DNA of 5,919 bases from a bacterium UBP12_UBA5184. Lineage in GTDB: Bacteria > Vulcanimicrobiota > Vulcanimicrobiia > Vulcanimicrobiales > Vulcanimicrobiaceae. Position numbers and translations under genes: made by a program. Below, piece after piece: positions 1 to 5,917 of this stretch (the stretch's first letter is position 1; each line of letters begins with the position of its first letter). The notes under the pieces were generated by a model. It was not told the DNA's origin. It ran no database searches and saw only the letters and a list, made by a program, of their open reading frames with translations. The stretch covers positions 3,389 through 9,307 of the forward strand of contig DHWK01000054.1 of assembly GCA_002413145.1 (NCBI GenBank), written 5' to 3'.

Positions 1-542
1 AGGGACGGCTCGTATGGGATGGCGGCGAGGACGTTGAGTCCGACGCTGGCGCAAGCAGCGCGCACCGCGCGCTCGTGGCTCGGACCAGCGACGCGATTGA
101 GCATGACGCCGCCGAACTTAACGCGAGCATCGAATTCGCGCAACCCGAGCGCGACGGCTGCGGCCGTTTGCGAAGCACGCCAGCAGTCCAGAACGACGAG
201 CACCGTCGCTTCGAGTAACGACGCCACCCGAGCGGTCGAGGTCGCACCCTCGTCGTCGCCGTCGAACAATCCCATCATTCCTTCGAACAGTAAGACGTTC
301 GCATCGCCCGCAGTCGCAGCGACGTGTCGCCGAACGCCCTCTTCGCCGTCGAGCCACAGATCGACGTTGTACGCGGGGCGTCCGGCAAAGCGCCGGTAGA
401 ATGCGCCGTCGATGTAGTCGGGACCGATTTTATAGGGCTGCACGCGCAGACCGGCACGTCGAAAAGCCGCGCAGAGCGCGGTCGCGATCAGCGTCTTCCC
501 TTCGCCCGTTCCGGCGGATGAGACGACGAATCTATTTAGGAT
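1..542 (-). CDS. cbiA: Cobyrinate a,c-diamide synthase, N-terminal part (cut by window edge)
   Basis: The enzyme uses ATP and glutamine to amidate the a and c side chains of cobyrinate (CbiA) or hydrogenobyrinate (CobB) in cytoplasmic corrin synthesis. About 180 residues are visible. Near the N-terminus is the P-loop SAGTGEGKT, then YKIGPDYID, then EGMMGLFDG at about 274-244, a hallmark of the family's ATP-binding domain. The C-terminal glutaminase domain would lie beyond base 1. The frame is open only from 548 (upstream TGA at 551-549) and holds no ATG, GTG or TTG before the P-loop. ATC at 542-540 is the position where a start would be expected, since it gives ILNRFVVSSAG where relatives have M-x-R-F/L-V. 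The first GTG, at 443, would remove the P-loop. The gene overlaps the msrB stop (534-532) and has no obvious Shine-Dalgarno site, suggesting translational coupling. The family call is firm; the start is not, and cbiA versus cobB cannot be separated from this fragment. Confidence 0.9.
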   Translation of the reverse strand, partial: MLNRFVVSSAGTGEGKTLIATALCAAFRRAGLRVQPYKIGPDYIDGAFYRRFAGRPAYNVDLWLDGEEGVRRHVAATAGDANVLLFEGMMGLFDGDDEGATSTARVASLLEATVLVVLDCWRASQTAAAVALGLREFDARVKFGGVMLNRVAGPSHERAVRAACASVGLNVLAAIPYEPS

Positions 543-999
543 GGAATTTCAGCGCGACGCCGTTGATGCAATAGCGCAATCCCGTCGGCTTCGGGCCGTC
601 GTCGAAGACGTGCCCGAGATGACCGTCGCAGCGCCGGCAGCGGACTTCGTCGCGCACCATCCCCAAACTCGCATCGCGCGCGGTAACGACGGCGTCTTTC
701 AGCGGCGCATAAAAACTCGGCCAGCCGGTCCCGCTCTCGAACTTCGTCGCCGACGAAAAGAGCGGGAGGTCGCAGCCGGCGCACGCGAAGATGCCGGCGC
801 GGTGCTCGCGTTCGAGCGGACTCGTTCCGGGCACCTCGGTGCCCTGTCGCCGCAAGATATTGAATTGTTCGGGCGTCAATCGTTTACGCCACGTATCGTC
901 GGATAAGACGAGACGCTTGAGGGCGGCGAGCGCGCTTGCCGGTACGAGGAGGCAAGCGCCCAGCGCGGCGAGCGCCGTCCGGCGCGATCGGGAGATCAT
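532..999 (-). CDS. msrB: Exported peptide-methionine (R)-S-oxide reductase MsrB
   Basis: MsrB reduces the R form of methionine sulfoxide in proteins. From the start at 999 the protein has 155 residues. Residues 1-25 look like a signal peptide with a twin-arginine-like motif (SRRTAL, Arg6-Arg7), a hydrophobic stretch and a likely signal peptidase I site after ASALA, so it probably acts in the periplasm. The catalytic domain follows: zinc-binding CAGC (Cys73, Cys76) and CRRC (Cys121, Cys124), the SGTGWPSF motif (86-95 region), HLGHVFDDGP, and catalytic Cys144 in RYCING. Thr91 occupies the place where many MsrBs carry a resolving Cys, so regeneration must use another route. An ATG at 1020 would add seven residues, but it would put the TATAAT box inside the gene and spoil the signal peptide's start, so 999 is preferred. 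A Leu-Gly-Ala-Cys at 13-16 weakly resembles a lipobox but lies too early in the hydrophobic core. It sits 51 nt after btuB and overlaps cbiA. Confidence 0.95.
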   Translation of the reverse strand: MISRSRRTALAALGACLLVPASALAALKRLVLSDDTWRKRLTPEQFNILRRQGTEVPGTSPLEREHRAGIFACAGCDLPLFSSATKFESGTGWPSFYAPLKDAVVTARDASLGMVRDEVRCRRCDGHLGHVFDDGPKPTGLRYCINGVALKFHPK

Positions 1000-1008
1000 G
1001 ACCAGATC

Positions 1009-1014
1009 ATTATA
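1009..1014 (-). promoter_or_regulatory. Perfect -10 box (TATAAT) for msrB
   Basis: The minus strand reads TATAAT at 1014-1009, nine bases before the preferred msrB ATG at 999. A transcript starting the usual 6-8 bases after the box would have almost no 5' leader. No good -35 box is present at 16-18 bp; TTGGCA at 1030-1025 is only 10 bp away. The box would let msrB, and perhaps cbiA, be transcribed independently of btuB and its riboswitch. Inferred from sequence only. Confidence 0.5.
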
Positions 1015-1050
1015 GCGCATTGCCTGCCAATCGAACGGTAACGGCCCTTA

Positions 1051-2964
1051 CTACCGCGTAGCGGCGACGTTCGAGAGCTCGATCTCAAAGGTCCGCCCGA
1101 GCGCCGGATAGCCGGCGATCGGTGCGTAACGCTGATCGCCGAGATTGTGGACGCGCAACGAGACGATCGCGCTGCGCTCGAGCTTGAAACGCAGATAGGC
1201 ATCGACGGTAGAATAGCGATCGTACAGGTTGCCGCCGCCGCCGAACGGCGTATCGGCCGGCGCAAAGGTCGAGCCGACGATGTTGGCGTGAACGCCGTAG
1301 GCGAGATTCCCTTCCCCAAAAGGATGCGCGAGCCCGAGCGTTGCCTGCAGGACGGGATTGCGCGGAAGCCGCGTCATCTGCAAGACGTCGAGCGCGCGAT
1401 AGACGTCGGTCACGCCGGCATCGGCGACCGTCCCGCCGAAGAAAGCCGGCGATTTCAGGCTCAACACGACCCCGGCGACGGACGCGCGCCCGATGTTTTG
1501 CGGCGTGAAGTTCTGATCGAGCACGATGAAGTTCGTCCCTTCGCGCGAGAACCAACCCAGGCTCACGCCGCCGGCGACGTGCGGCAGCGCGACGGTCACG
1601 TCGGCGTTGCGAGCCTTCTCCGGGACGAGATTCGGATTCGAGAAACCGGGATAGTACAGGTCGGTCAAGCTCGGGACGCGGAACGATTCGGCGACGTTTC
1701 CGGCGAGTCGCACTGCGCCGAAGCGGAGGGTCGCCCCGAAAGACGGCGCGATCACCGAGCCCTGCGGCGCGTCGTTCTCGCCGCGCACGCCGAACGTGAG
1801 CCGTGCGGCGCGCGAAAGTTCGTACTGCTCCTGCAGATAGGCGGCGGACTGCGATTCGGTCGCCGAAAATCCGCTCGGCGGCGCGAAGGCCGGACAGAAC
1901 GAGAATAGCGCGCTTTCGCGCGAGAAATCGAGGCCCGCGACCAGCGTGCTCCGGTCGCTCGAGACGACGTCCTTCAGCGAGAGTTGCGCCCGACCGTCGT
2001 AGGTGTCTGACTCGCCGCCGCAATCATTGGGGTCCGGATCGGAGAAGACGAGGCCTTGACGCGCAACGGCGGCGATCAGCGAGAGCTGCGACTGCCGGCC
2101 GTTGCGCTGCAATTCGAGGTTGAGGGCGTTGCGCGCCACGCTCTCCGATGCGAAGGGCGAGGGAAAATCGAGCCGGCCCGGCGCGCCGCCCGCGACCGCA
2201 TCGAGGCCGGCGTCGGCACGAAGCCGGAACGAACCGCCCAAGGGCTGATCGGAACTCAGGCGTAGCGCGCCGGCGTCGGTCCATGCGCCGCTACGCAGAC
2301 CGGCCGGGAACTGCTGCATCTGGTAATTGAGCGCGGGGTAGGCGAAAGCGTTGGTCGCGACGCGGCGTTCGAGGCTCACCGAGAGGCGACCGTCGCCGAT
2401 CCCGACTCGCGCATCGCGGTCGGCGTACGAACCATCGGCGATCGCGAAGTCGACGCCGTGTAACGGCTGGCTGATCAAGTTGATGATGCCGCCGACGGCG
2501 CTCGTTCCGTACAACGTCGACGACCCGCTCTCGACGACTTCGATGCGGCCGATGCCGGTCAGCGGATAGGTGCCGAGATCGATCGTCCCCGAAGACGCGC
2601 CGGCGAGCGGGACGCCGTCGAGCAGCACCAGCGTCTGCTGGCTGCCGGCGCCGCGAATCCCGTAATTCGAGATGGCGCCGAATCCGAAGTAATCGCGCAG
2701 CGTCGGGATTCCCGGAACCAGTTGGAGCGCGTCACTGACCGTACGCGCGCCGGCGGCATCGATTTGCGCGCGCGTCACCACGAAGGTTGGGCGCGACGTC
2801 TGATCGATCGGCTCGAGCCGCCGATCGCTCGTGAAGACGCGCGCGATCTCCGGCGGCGCCGAAGGCGAGGGGCTCGGCGAGGGCGTCGCCGCGCGCGCCG
2901 CTCCGCCCAGAGTAACGACGCAGGCCGCGCCGACGGCGCAGCCTGCGAAAAAGCGAGGAAACAT
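1051..2964 (-). CDS. btuB: TonB-dependent outer-membrane corrinoid receptor, BtuB-like
   Basis: This 637-residue protein is a TonB-dependent receptor expected to bind cobalamin or other corrinoids at the cell surface and import them into the periplasm. Residues 1-25 are a signal peptide ending AARA, followed by a Pro/Ser linker (TPSPSPSPSAPP, 27-38). The plug domain spans about 55-170: FVVTRAQID, a VSDALQLVPG segment, NYGIRGAGSQQTLVLLDGVPL, IGRIEVVESGSSTLYGTSAVGGIINLIS. The barrel follows, with the typical ESFRVPSLTDLYYPGFSNPNLVPEK (426-450) and the C-terminal VHNLGDQRYAPIAGYP and GRTFEIEL strands. It ends SNVAATR rather than on the usual terminal aromatic residue. No standard TonB box is obvious; EIARVFTSD (39-47) is the best candidate. 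An acidic segment DPDPNDCGGESD (309-320) may sit in an outer loop. Length is close to E. coli BtuB. The upstream cobalamin riboswitch and divergent btuCD support corrinoid as substrate. ATG at 2964 follows AAGG by 9 nt. Confidence 0.93.
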   Translation of the reverse strand: MFPRFFAGCAVGAACVVTLGGAARAATPSPSPSPSAPPEIARVFTSDRRLEPIDQTSRPTFVVTRAQIDAAGARTVSDALQLVPGIPTLRDYFGFGAISNYGIRGAGSQQTLVLLDGVPLAGASSGTIDLGTYPLTGIGRIEVVESGSSTLYGTSAVGGIINLISQPLHGVDFAIADGSYADRDARVGIGDGRLSVSLERRVATNAFAYPALNYQMQQFPAGLRSGAWTDAGALRLSSDQPLGGSFRLRADAGLDAVAGGAPGRLDFPSPFASESVARNALNLELQRNGRQSQLSLIAAVARQGLVFSDPDPNDCGGESDTYDGRAQLSLKDVVSSDRSTLVAGLDFSRESALFSFCPAFAPPSGFSATESQSAAYLQEQYELSRAARLTFGVRGENDAPQGSVIAPSFGATLRFGAVRLAGNVAESFRVPSLTDLYYPGFSNPNLVPEKARNADVTVALPHVAGGVSLGWFSREGTNFIVLDQNFTPQNIGRASVAGVVLSLKSPAFFGGTVADAGVTDVYRALDVLQMTRLPRNPVLQATLGLAHPFGEGNLAYGVHANIVGSTFAPADTPFGGGGNLYDRYSTVDAYLRFKLERSAIVSLRVHNLGDQRYAPIAGYPALGRTFEIELSNVAATR

Positions 2965-2967
2965 CTC

Positions 2968-3004
2968 CGCCTACCTTTTCGCGAGGTGGTGTTGGTTGTC
3001 GCGA
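2968..3004 (-). promoter_or_regulatory. btuB expression platform: Shine-Dalgarno site with two competing hairpins
   Basis: The Shine-Dalgarno site AAGG lies at 2977-2974, nine bases before the btuB ATG. CCACCT (2989-2984) can pair with AGGT plus GG (2976-2973, 2971-2970, one bulged A), closing the site in a hairpin. Alternatively TCGCGA at 3004-2999 can pair with TCGCGA at 2984-2979, leaving the site free. The two hairpins share bases and exclude each other. There is no U-run for an intrinsic terminator, so control of translation is the likelier mode. The pairings are seen in sequence; the switching model is inferred. Confidence 0.5.
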
Positions 3005-3006
3005 CG

Positions 3007-3160
3007 TCTTGAGTATCCTGACTCGCGGATCGTAGCCGTCGTGCCGGCGTCTTCCCACCCGAAGGTTGTGACGTGCGGCGGCTCCCCGCTTACAGTGGCG
3101 CGACCGTCCCGGCTTTTCACCGGGTTCCTCAAGACGAGCGCCTGTGTAGTTTTGCGCGAG
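3007..3160 (-). ncRNA. Cobalamin riboswitch upstream of btuB
   Basis: The minus strand carries the conserved cobalamin riboswitch elements in the right order. GGAACCCGGTGAAAAGCCGGGAC at about 3128-3106 is the G-G-A-A element plus the P3-type CCCGG/CCGGG stem. CGCCACTGTAAGCGGGGAG at about 3099-3081 is the B12-box loop. AGCCG (3083-3079) pairs with CGGCT (3038-3034), enclosing a UUCG hairpin (ACC-UUCG-GGU, 3066-3057) followed by GGGAAG. GAGTCAGGATAC (3024-3013) is the conserved 3' element. The 5' boundary is approximate. It lies 49 nt upstream of the btuB ATG and should repress receptor synthesis when cobalamin is plentiful. It may also affect read-through into msrB and cbiA. Confidence 0.92.
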
Positions 3161-3181
3161 CGCGACGCCGAAGCCCTCCTT

Positions 3182-4183
3182 ATGTTCTCTCTTCCGGCGC
3201 GGATCGGGCTGCTGGCGCTGCTCGCGCTCGCGGCACTCGCCGTCAGCGTCTTCGTCGGCGGCTCGCCGCTCGGACCCGGCGAGATCGCGCGCGCGCTCAC
3301 GCACCCGCACGCCGGCGGCGATGCGAACGCGATCGTGTGGTCCCTGCGCGTTCCGCGCGTCGCGATCGCCGCCTTCGTCGGCATCGCACTCGCGGTCGCC
3401 GGCTTTCTGATGCAAGGGATGTTACGCAATCCGCTCGTCGATCCGTTCCTCACCGGCGTCAGCGCCGGAGCGGGCGCGGCGATCGCGATCGCGGTCGCGC
3501 TCGGCGTCGCGGCACCGTTCTTGCCGCCGCTCGGATTCGCCGCGGGCCTCGGCACCGCGCTCCTCGTCGCGCTGCTGGCGCGCCGCGGCAGCGGCATCGA
3601 CGCCGAGCGTTTGATCCTGGCCGGCGTTTCGCTCTCCGCGCTCTTCTCGTCGTTCGTCGCCCTCGTGCTCTTGCGTCTCGCGCGCAACGGCGCGGACAGC
3701 ATCCTCGCGTGGCTGACCGGCTCGCTTGCGGGACGGGGCTGGAACGAGTTGCTCGCAACCGCACCCTACGCGCTCGCAGGCCTCGCGGTGGCGCTGGCGG
3801 CGGTGCCGTCGCTCAACGCGCTGCGGCTCGGGACATCGATCGCGCGCGCCGTCGGCGTCGGCGTCGCGCGCACGCAGTGGCTGTTGCTCGGCGCGGCGTC
3901 GTTGCTGACGGCATCGGCCGTCTCGCTGTCGGGGATCGTCGGCTTCGTCGGGCTGATCGTACCGCATCTCGCGCGGCGCATCGTCGGCAGCGACGGCCGT
4001 TACGCACTCGTCGCGAGCGCGTTACTGGGCGCGGGCCTGGTCGCGGTGGCCGACGCCTTCTGCCGCGCGCTCTTTCCGCCGATCGAGATCCCGCTCGGGG
4101 TCTTGCTGGCGTTCGTCGGCGTCCCAACGTTTCTGTATCTCTATTTGCGTCCGGCCGGCGCGACGCGGCTATGGGGCACGTGA
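3182..4183 (+). CDS. btuC: Cobalamin ABC transporter permease, FecCD/BtuC family
   Basis: This 333-residue, very hydrophobic protein is a permease of the FecCD/BtuC family (type II ABC importers for B12, haem and siderophores), acting as a dimer in the inner membrane. Family motifs are plain: SLRVPRV (54-60), GFLMQGMLRNPLVDPFLTGVS (74-94), LAGVSLSALFSS (147-157), WLTGSL (177-182), the GIVGFVGLIVPHLARRIVG segment (251-269) that forms the coupling-helix region contacting the ATPase, and the C-terminal EIPLGVLLAFVGVPTFLYL. Length matches the family. ATG at 3182 gives a normal short N-terminus before the first membrane helix; upstream sequence in frame belongs to the riboswitch. The Shine-Dalgarno site is weak (GAAG at 3170-3173). 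It overlaps btuD by 13 bp. B12 as substrate is inferred from the divergent btuB and riboswitch; the permease alone could equally serve haem or siderophores. Confidence 0.93.
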   Translation: MFSLPARIGLLALLALAALAVSVFVGGSPLGPGEIARALTHPHAGGDANAIVWSLRVPRVAIAAFVGIALAVAGFLMQGMLRNPLVDPFLTGVSAGAGAAIAIAVALGVAAPFLPPLGFAAGLGTALLVALLARRGSGIDAERLILAGVSLSALFSSFVALVLLRLARNGADSILAWLTGSLAGRGWNELLATAPYALAGLAVALAAVPSLNALRLGTSIARAVGVGVARTQWLLLGAASLLTASAVSLSGIVGFVGLIVPHLARRIVGSDGRYALVASALLGAGLVAVADAFCRALFPPIEIPLGVLLAFVGVPTFLYLYLRPAGATRLWGT

Positions 4184-4965
4184 GACTGGACCGCGTACGC
4201 CTCGCGATCGGTGGGCGCACGTTGCTCGAGGAGATCGATTTCGAGGCAGCGCCCGGCGAGTTCGTCGCGATCGTGGGCCCGAACGGCGTCGGGAAGACGA
4301 CGCTACTTCGGGCGATGGCCGGCTATCTTCCGGTCGCGGCCGGGAGCGCATCGTACGAAAGCGTCGACGTCCGTGCGCTCGACCAGCAAGCGCGCGCGCG
4401 CTCGATCGCGTTGATCGGCGACGACGTCGAGACGCCGCACGGGATGAGCGTTCGCGAGGTCGTGCTGACGGGGCGCTTCGCGCACCGAGCCTGGTGGGAT
4501 TGGGTGACCGGCGACGCCGATTTGCTCGCGACCGAGGCCGCGCTAGCCCGCGTCGCCCTCTCGGCGCTGGCCGATCGAGCGTTCGACACGCTCTCGTCGG
4601 GCGAACGCCAGCGCGCCTGGCTGGGGCTCGCGCTCGCGCAAGACGCACGAACGTTGCTGCTCGACGAGCCGACGAGCCACCTCGACGCGCGCTACGCGCT
4701 CGAAATCCTCGCGCTCTTACGCGAGTTGGCGAATGACGGCCGCGCGATCGTCGCGGTTCTGCACGATCTCAACGAGGCCGCCGCCTTCGCCGACCGAATC
4801 GCAGTCCTCGGAGAACGGCAACTCCTGGCGTGCGACGTACCCCAGGTCGCACTCGAGCCCGCGCTCCTCGAACGCGCCTTCGGCGTCGCCTTCGAGCGCT
4901 TCACGATCGACGGCGGGACCCGCGTCCTGGCGCGCGGCCCGAACGCCCTCGTTAAGGGAATTTGA
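4171..4965 (+). CDS. btuD: Cobalamin ABC transporter ATP-binding protein, BtuD/FecE type
   Basis: This 264-residue ATPase would power BtuC on the cytoplasmic face of the membrane. Visible motifs are Walker A GPNGVGKTT (36-44), the SVREVVLTGR segment (93-102) typical of FecE/HmuV-type proteins, signature LSSGERQR (141-148), Walker B LLLDEP (162-167) with Asp165 and Glu166, the D-loop SHLD, and the H-loop His198 in VLHDLN. At the Q-loop, where relatives read L-P-Q, this protein reads I-G-D (82-84), so the conserved Gln is Asp84 (codon GAC at 4420-4422). A C-terminal extension with a FGVAFERF segment is normal for the family. ATG at 4171 lies inside btuC; a GTG at 4180 overlaps the btuC TGA as GTGA and is an equally reasonable start, three residues shorter. 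Translational coupling with btuC is likely. Its 3' end overlaps the convergent porin gene by 14 bp. No btuF follows. Confidence 0.93.
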   Translation: MGHVRLDRVRLAIGGRTLLEEIDFEAAPGEFVAIVGPNGVGKTTLLRAMAGYLPVAAGSASYESVDVRALDQQARARSIALIGDDVETPHGMSVREVVLTGRFAHRAWWDWVTGDADLLATEAALARVALSALADRAFDTLSSGERQRAWLGLALAQDARTLLLDEPTSHLDARYALEILALLRELANDGRAIVAVLHDLNEAAAFADRIAVLGERQLLACDVPQVALEPALLERAFGVAFERFTIDGGTRVLARGPNALVKGI

Positions 4966-5917
4966 AGATCGACTCGGCGCCGAACGAGGACTGCGTTTTC
5001 CGTCCCGTCCCGGCGTTGGTGAAGAACACCGGTTGGTTCGAGGTATCGTAACGATACTCGACCCGAAAGAGCCACGGCGCAGACGGTGTGAAGCCGAGCG
5101 TCGCCGTCGCCTCGTTCAGGTTCTGGGCAAACCCGGTCCGGAAACCGTTGGCGTCGCTGAAGGATTCGGCCCGGAGCGTCGTCGCGAATTTAGGCGAGAA
5201 TTGATAGGTCGCGTACCCGGCAAATCCGGACCAGTGCGCCGCGCCCGTGCCGATCGACGCGCCTGCAGAATTCACGAGCGGCGCGCCAAGTTGCGTCCCG
5301 TTGTCGTAATTGCCGACGAGGGTCAAGGCGCTCGTGGCCTTGATCGTCAGCACCGTATCGTAGAGCATTCGGTTGAAGAAGGGCGGTACGCACGAATAGA
5401 CGTTCACGTAGTTGACGCAATCGTTGCCGTTGTAGGTCTGCGCGGCCAACGAAACCGCCGGCGAGGCCGTCAGCGAGATGCCGCCCTCGGCGGTCAACTT
5501 TTTCCCTTGGAAGAGGATGTCGTCCCATCCGTTGTTGATGCCCCCGACGAGCGAGACTTTTGGATTCACCGCCCACGTGAGACGGGCGCCCGTGTGCGTG
5601 AACGGGATGGCTAATCCGAAGAGAAACGATCGCGAGAAGTTCGAATCGCCCGGCGAGTCGATTACCTCGGCACCGGCGAGCGTTATGAACTTTCCCGCGA
5701 TGAACGTGATGGGCCCGTTGGCATATTGCAAGAAGAGCTGGGTGGGATCGATGTGGTCGGTATGATTCGTCCCGTTCGATGCGATGACGTCGGCGTCGTT
5801 GCCGATGCCCAGCTCGGCCTTGCCACCCCACGTCCCGTTGTATGTGATTTGCAGGTTGAGGTTCTGCGGGTCGATCGCACCGACCGCGCTCGGTAGTTGC
5901 GAGACACCGATCGCGCC
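4952..5917 (-). CDS. Outer-membrane beta-barrel porin, BBP2 (OmpL-like) family, N-terminus missing
   Basis: The reading frame is open from the right window edge and codes for the last 321 residues. It looks like a putative beta-barrel porin-2 (BBP2) protein: alternating polar and hydrophobic strands rich in Gly and aromatic residues, with the family-like segments AGKFITLAGAEVIDSPGDSN, FSRSFLFGLAIPFTHTGARL, and VGGINNGWDDI. The C-terminal strands read LFRVEYRYDTSN and SFGAESIFKFP, with Phe next to last. Such proteins are thought to form outer-membrane channels; the substrate is unknown. Two cysteines nine residues apart (Cys codons at 5419-5417 and 5392-5390) lie in a probable loop and could form a disulfide. 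The signal peptide and true start lie beyond base 5919; the TTG at 5731 is internal. It converges on btuD, so it is probably a separate transcription unit, and nothing seen ties it to B12. Confidence 0.82.
   Translation of the reverse strand, partial: GAIGVSQLPSAVGAIDPQNLNLQITYNGTWGGKAELGIGNDADVIASNGTNHTDHIDPTQLFLQYANGPITFIAGKFITLAGAEVIDSPGDSNFSRSFLFGLAIPFTHTGARLTWAVNPKVSLVGGINNGWDDILFQGKKLTAEGGISLTASPAVSLAAQTYNGNDCVNYVNVYSCVPPFFNRMLYDTVLTIKATSALTLVGNYDNGTQLGAPLVNSAGASIGTGAAHWSGFAGYATYQFSPKFATTLRAESFSDANGFRTGFAQNLNEATATLGFTPSAPWLFRVEYRYDTSNQPVFFTNAGTGRKTQSSFGAESIFKFP

Noticed and set aside
1147..1908. Long plus-strand open frame inside btuB
   Set aside because: It is antisense to a clear btuB coding region, rich in Arg, Glu and Ala as expected for shadow frames in GC-rich DNA, with no recognisable domain.
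3125..3152. Candidate plus-strand btuC promoter (TTCCTC, 16 bp, TAGTTT)
   Set aside because: Both hexamers are poor matches and the lower part is ordinary riboswitch sequence, so it is not listed as a feature.
3175..3180. Perfect AGGAGG on the minus strand
   Set aside because: It is not followed by a start codon at a useful distance and lies upstream of the riboswitch aptamer, so it is probably the chance complement of the CCTCCT before btuC.
2831..3181. Upstream in-frame extension of btuC
   Set aside because: It would run through the riboswitch and the start of btuB; the ATG at 3182 gives the normal family length and N-terminus.
2732..3415. Minus-strand open frame over the riboswitch and btuC start
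   Set aside because: It is low-complexity Arg/Asp/Gly-rich sequence overlapping the riboswitch and both real genes.
4970..4985. CGGCGCCG palindrome as a terminator between btuD and the porin
   Set aside because: It is short, lacks a U-run on either strand and lies inside the porin coding sequence.
4733..5614. Long plus-strand open frame across btuD's end and the porin
   Set aside because: It starts within btuD in another frame and is antisense to the porin, whose strand pattern and family segments are convincing; its composition is that of a shadow frame.
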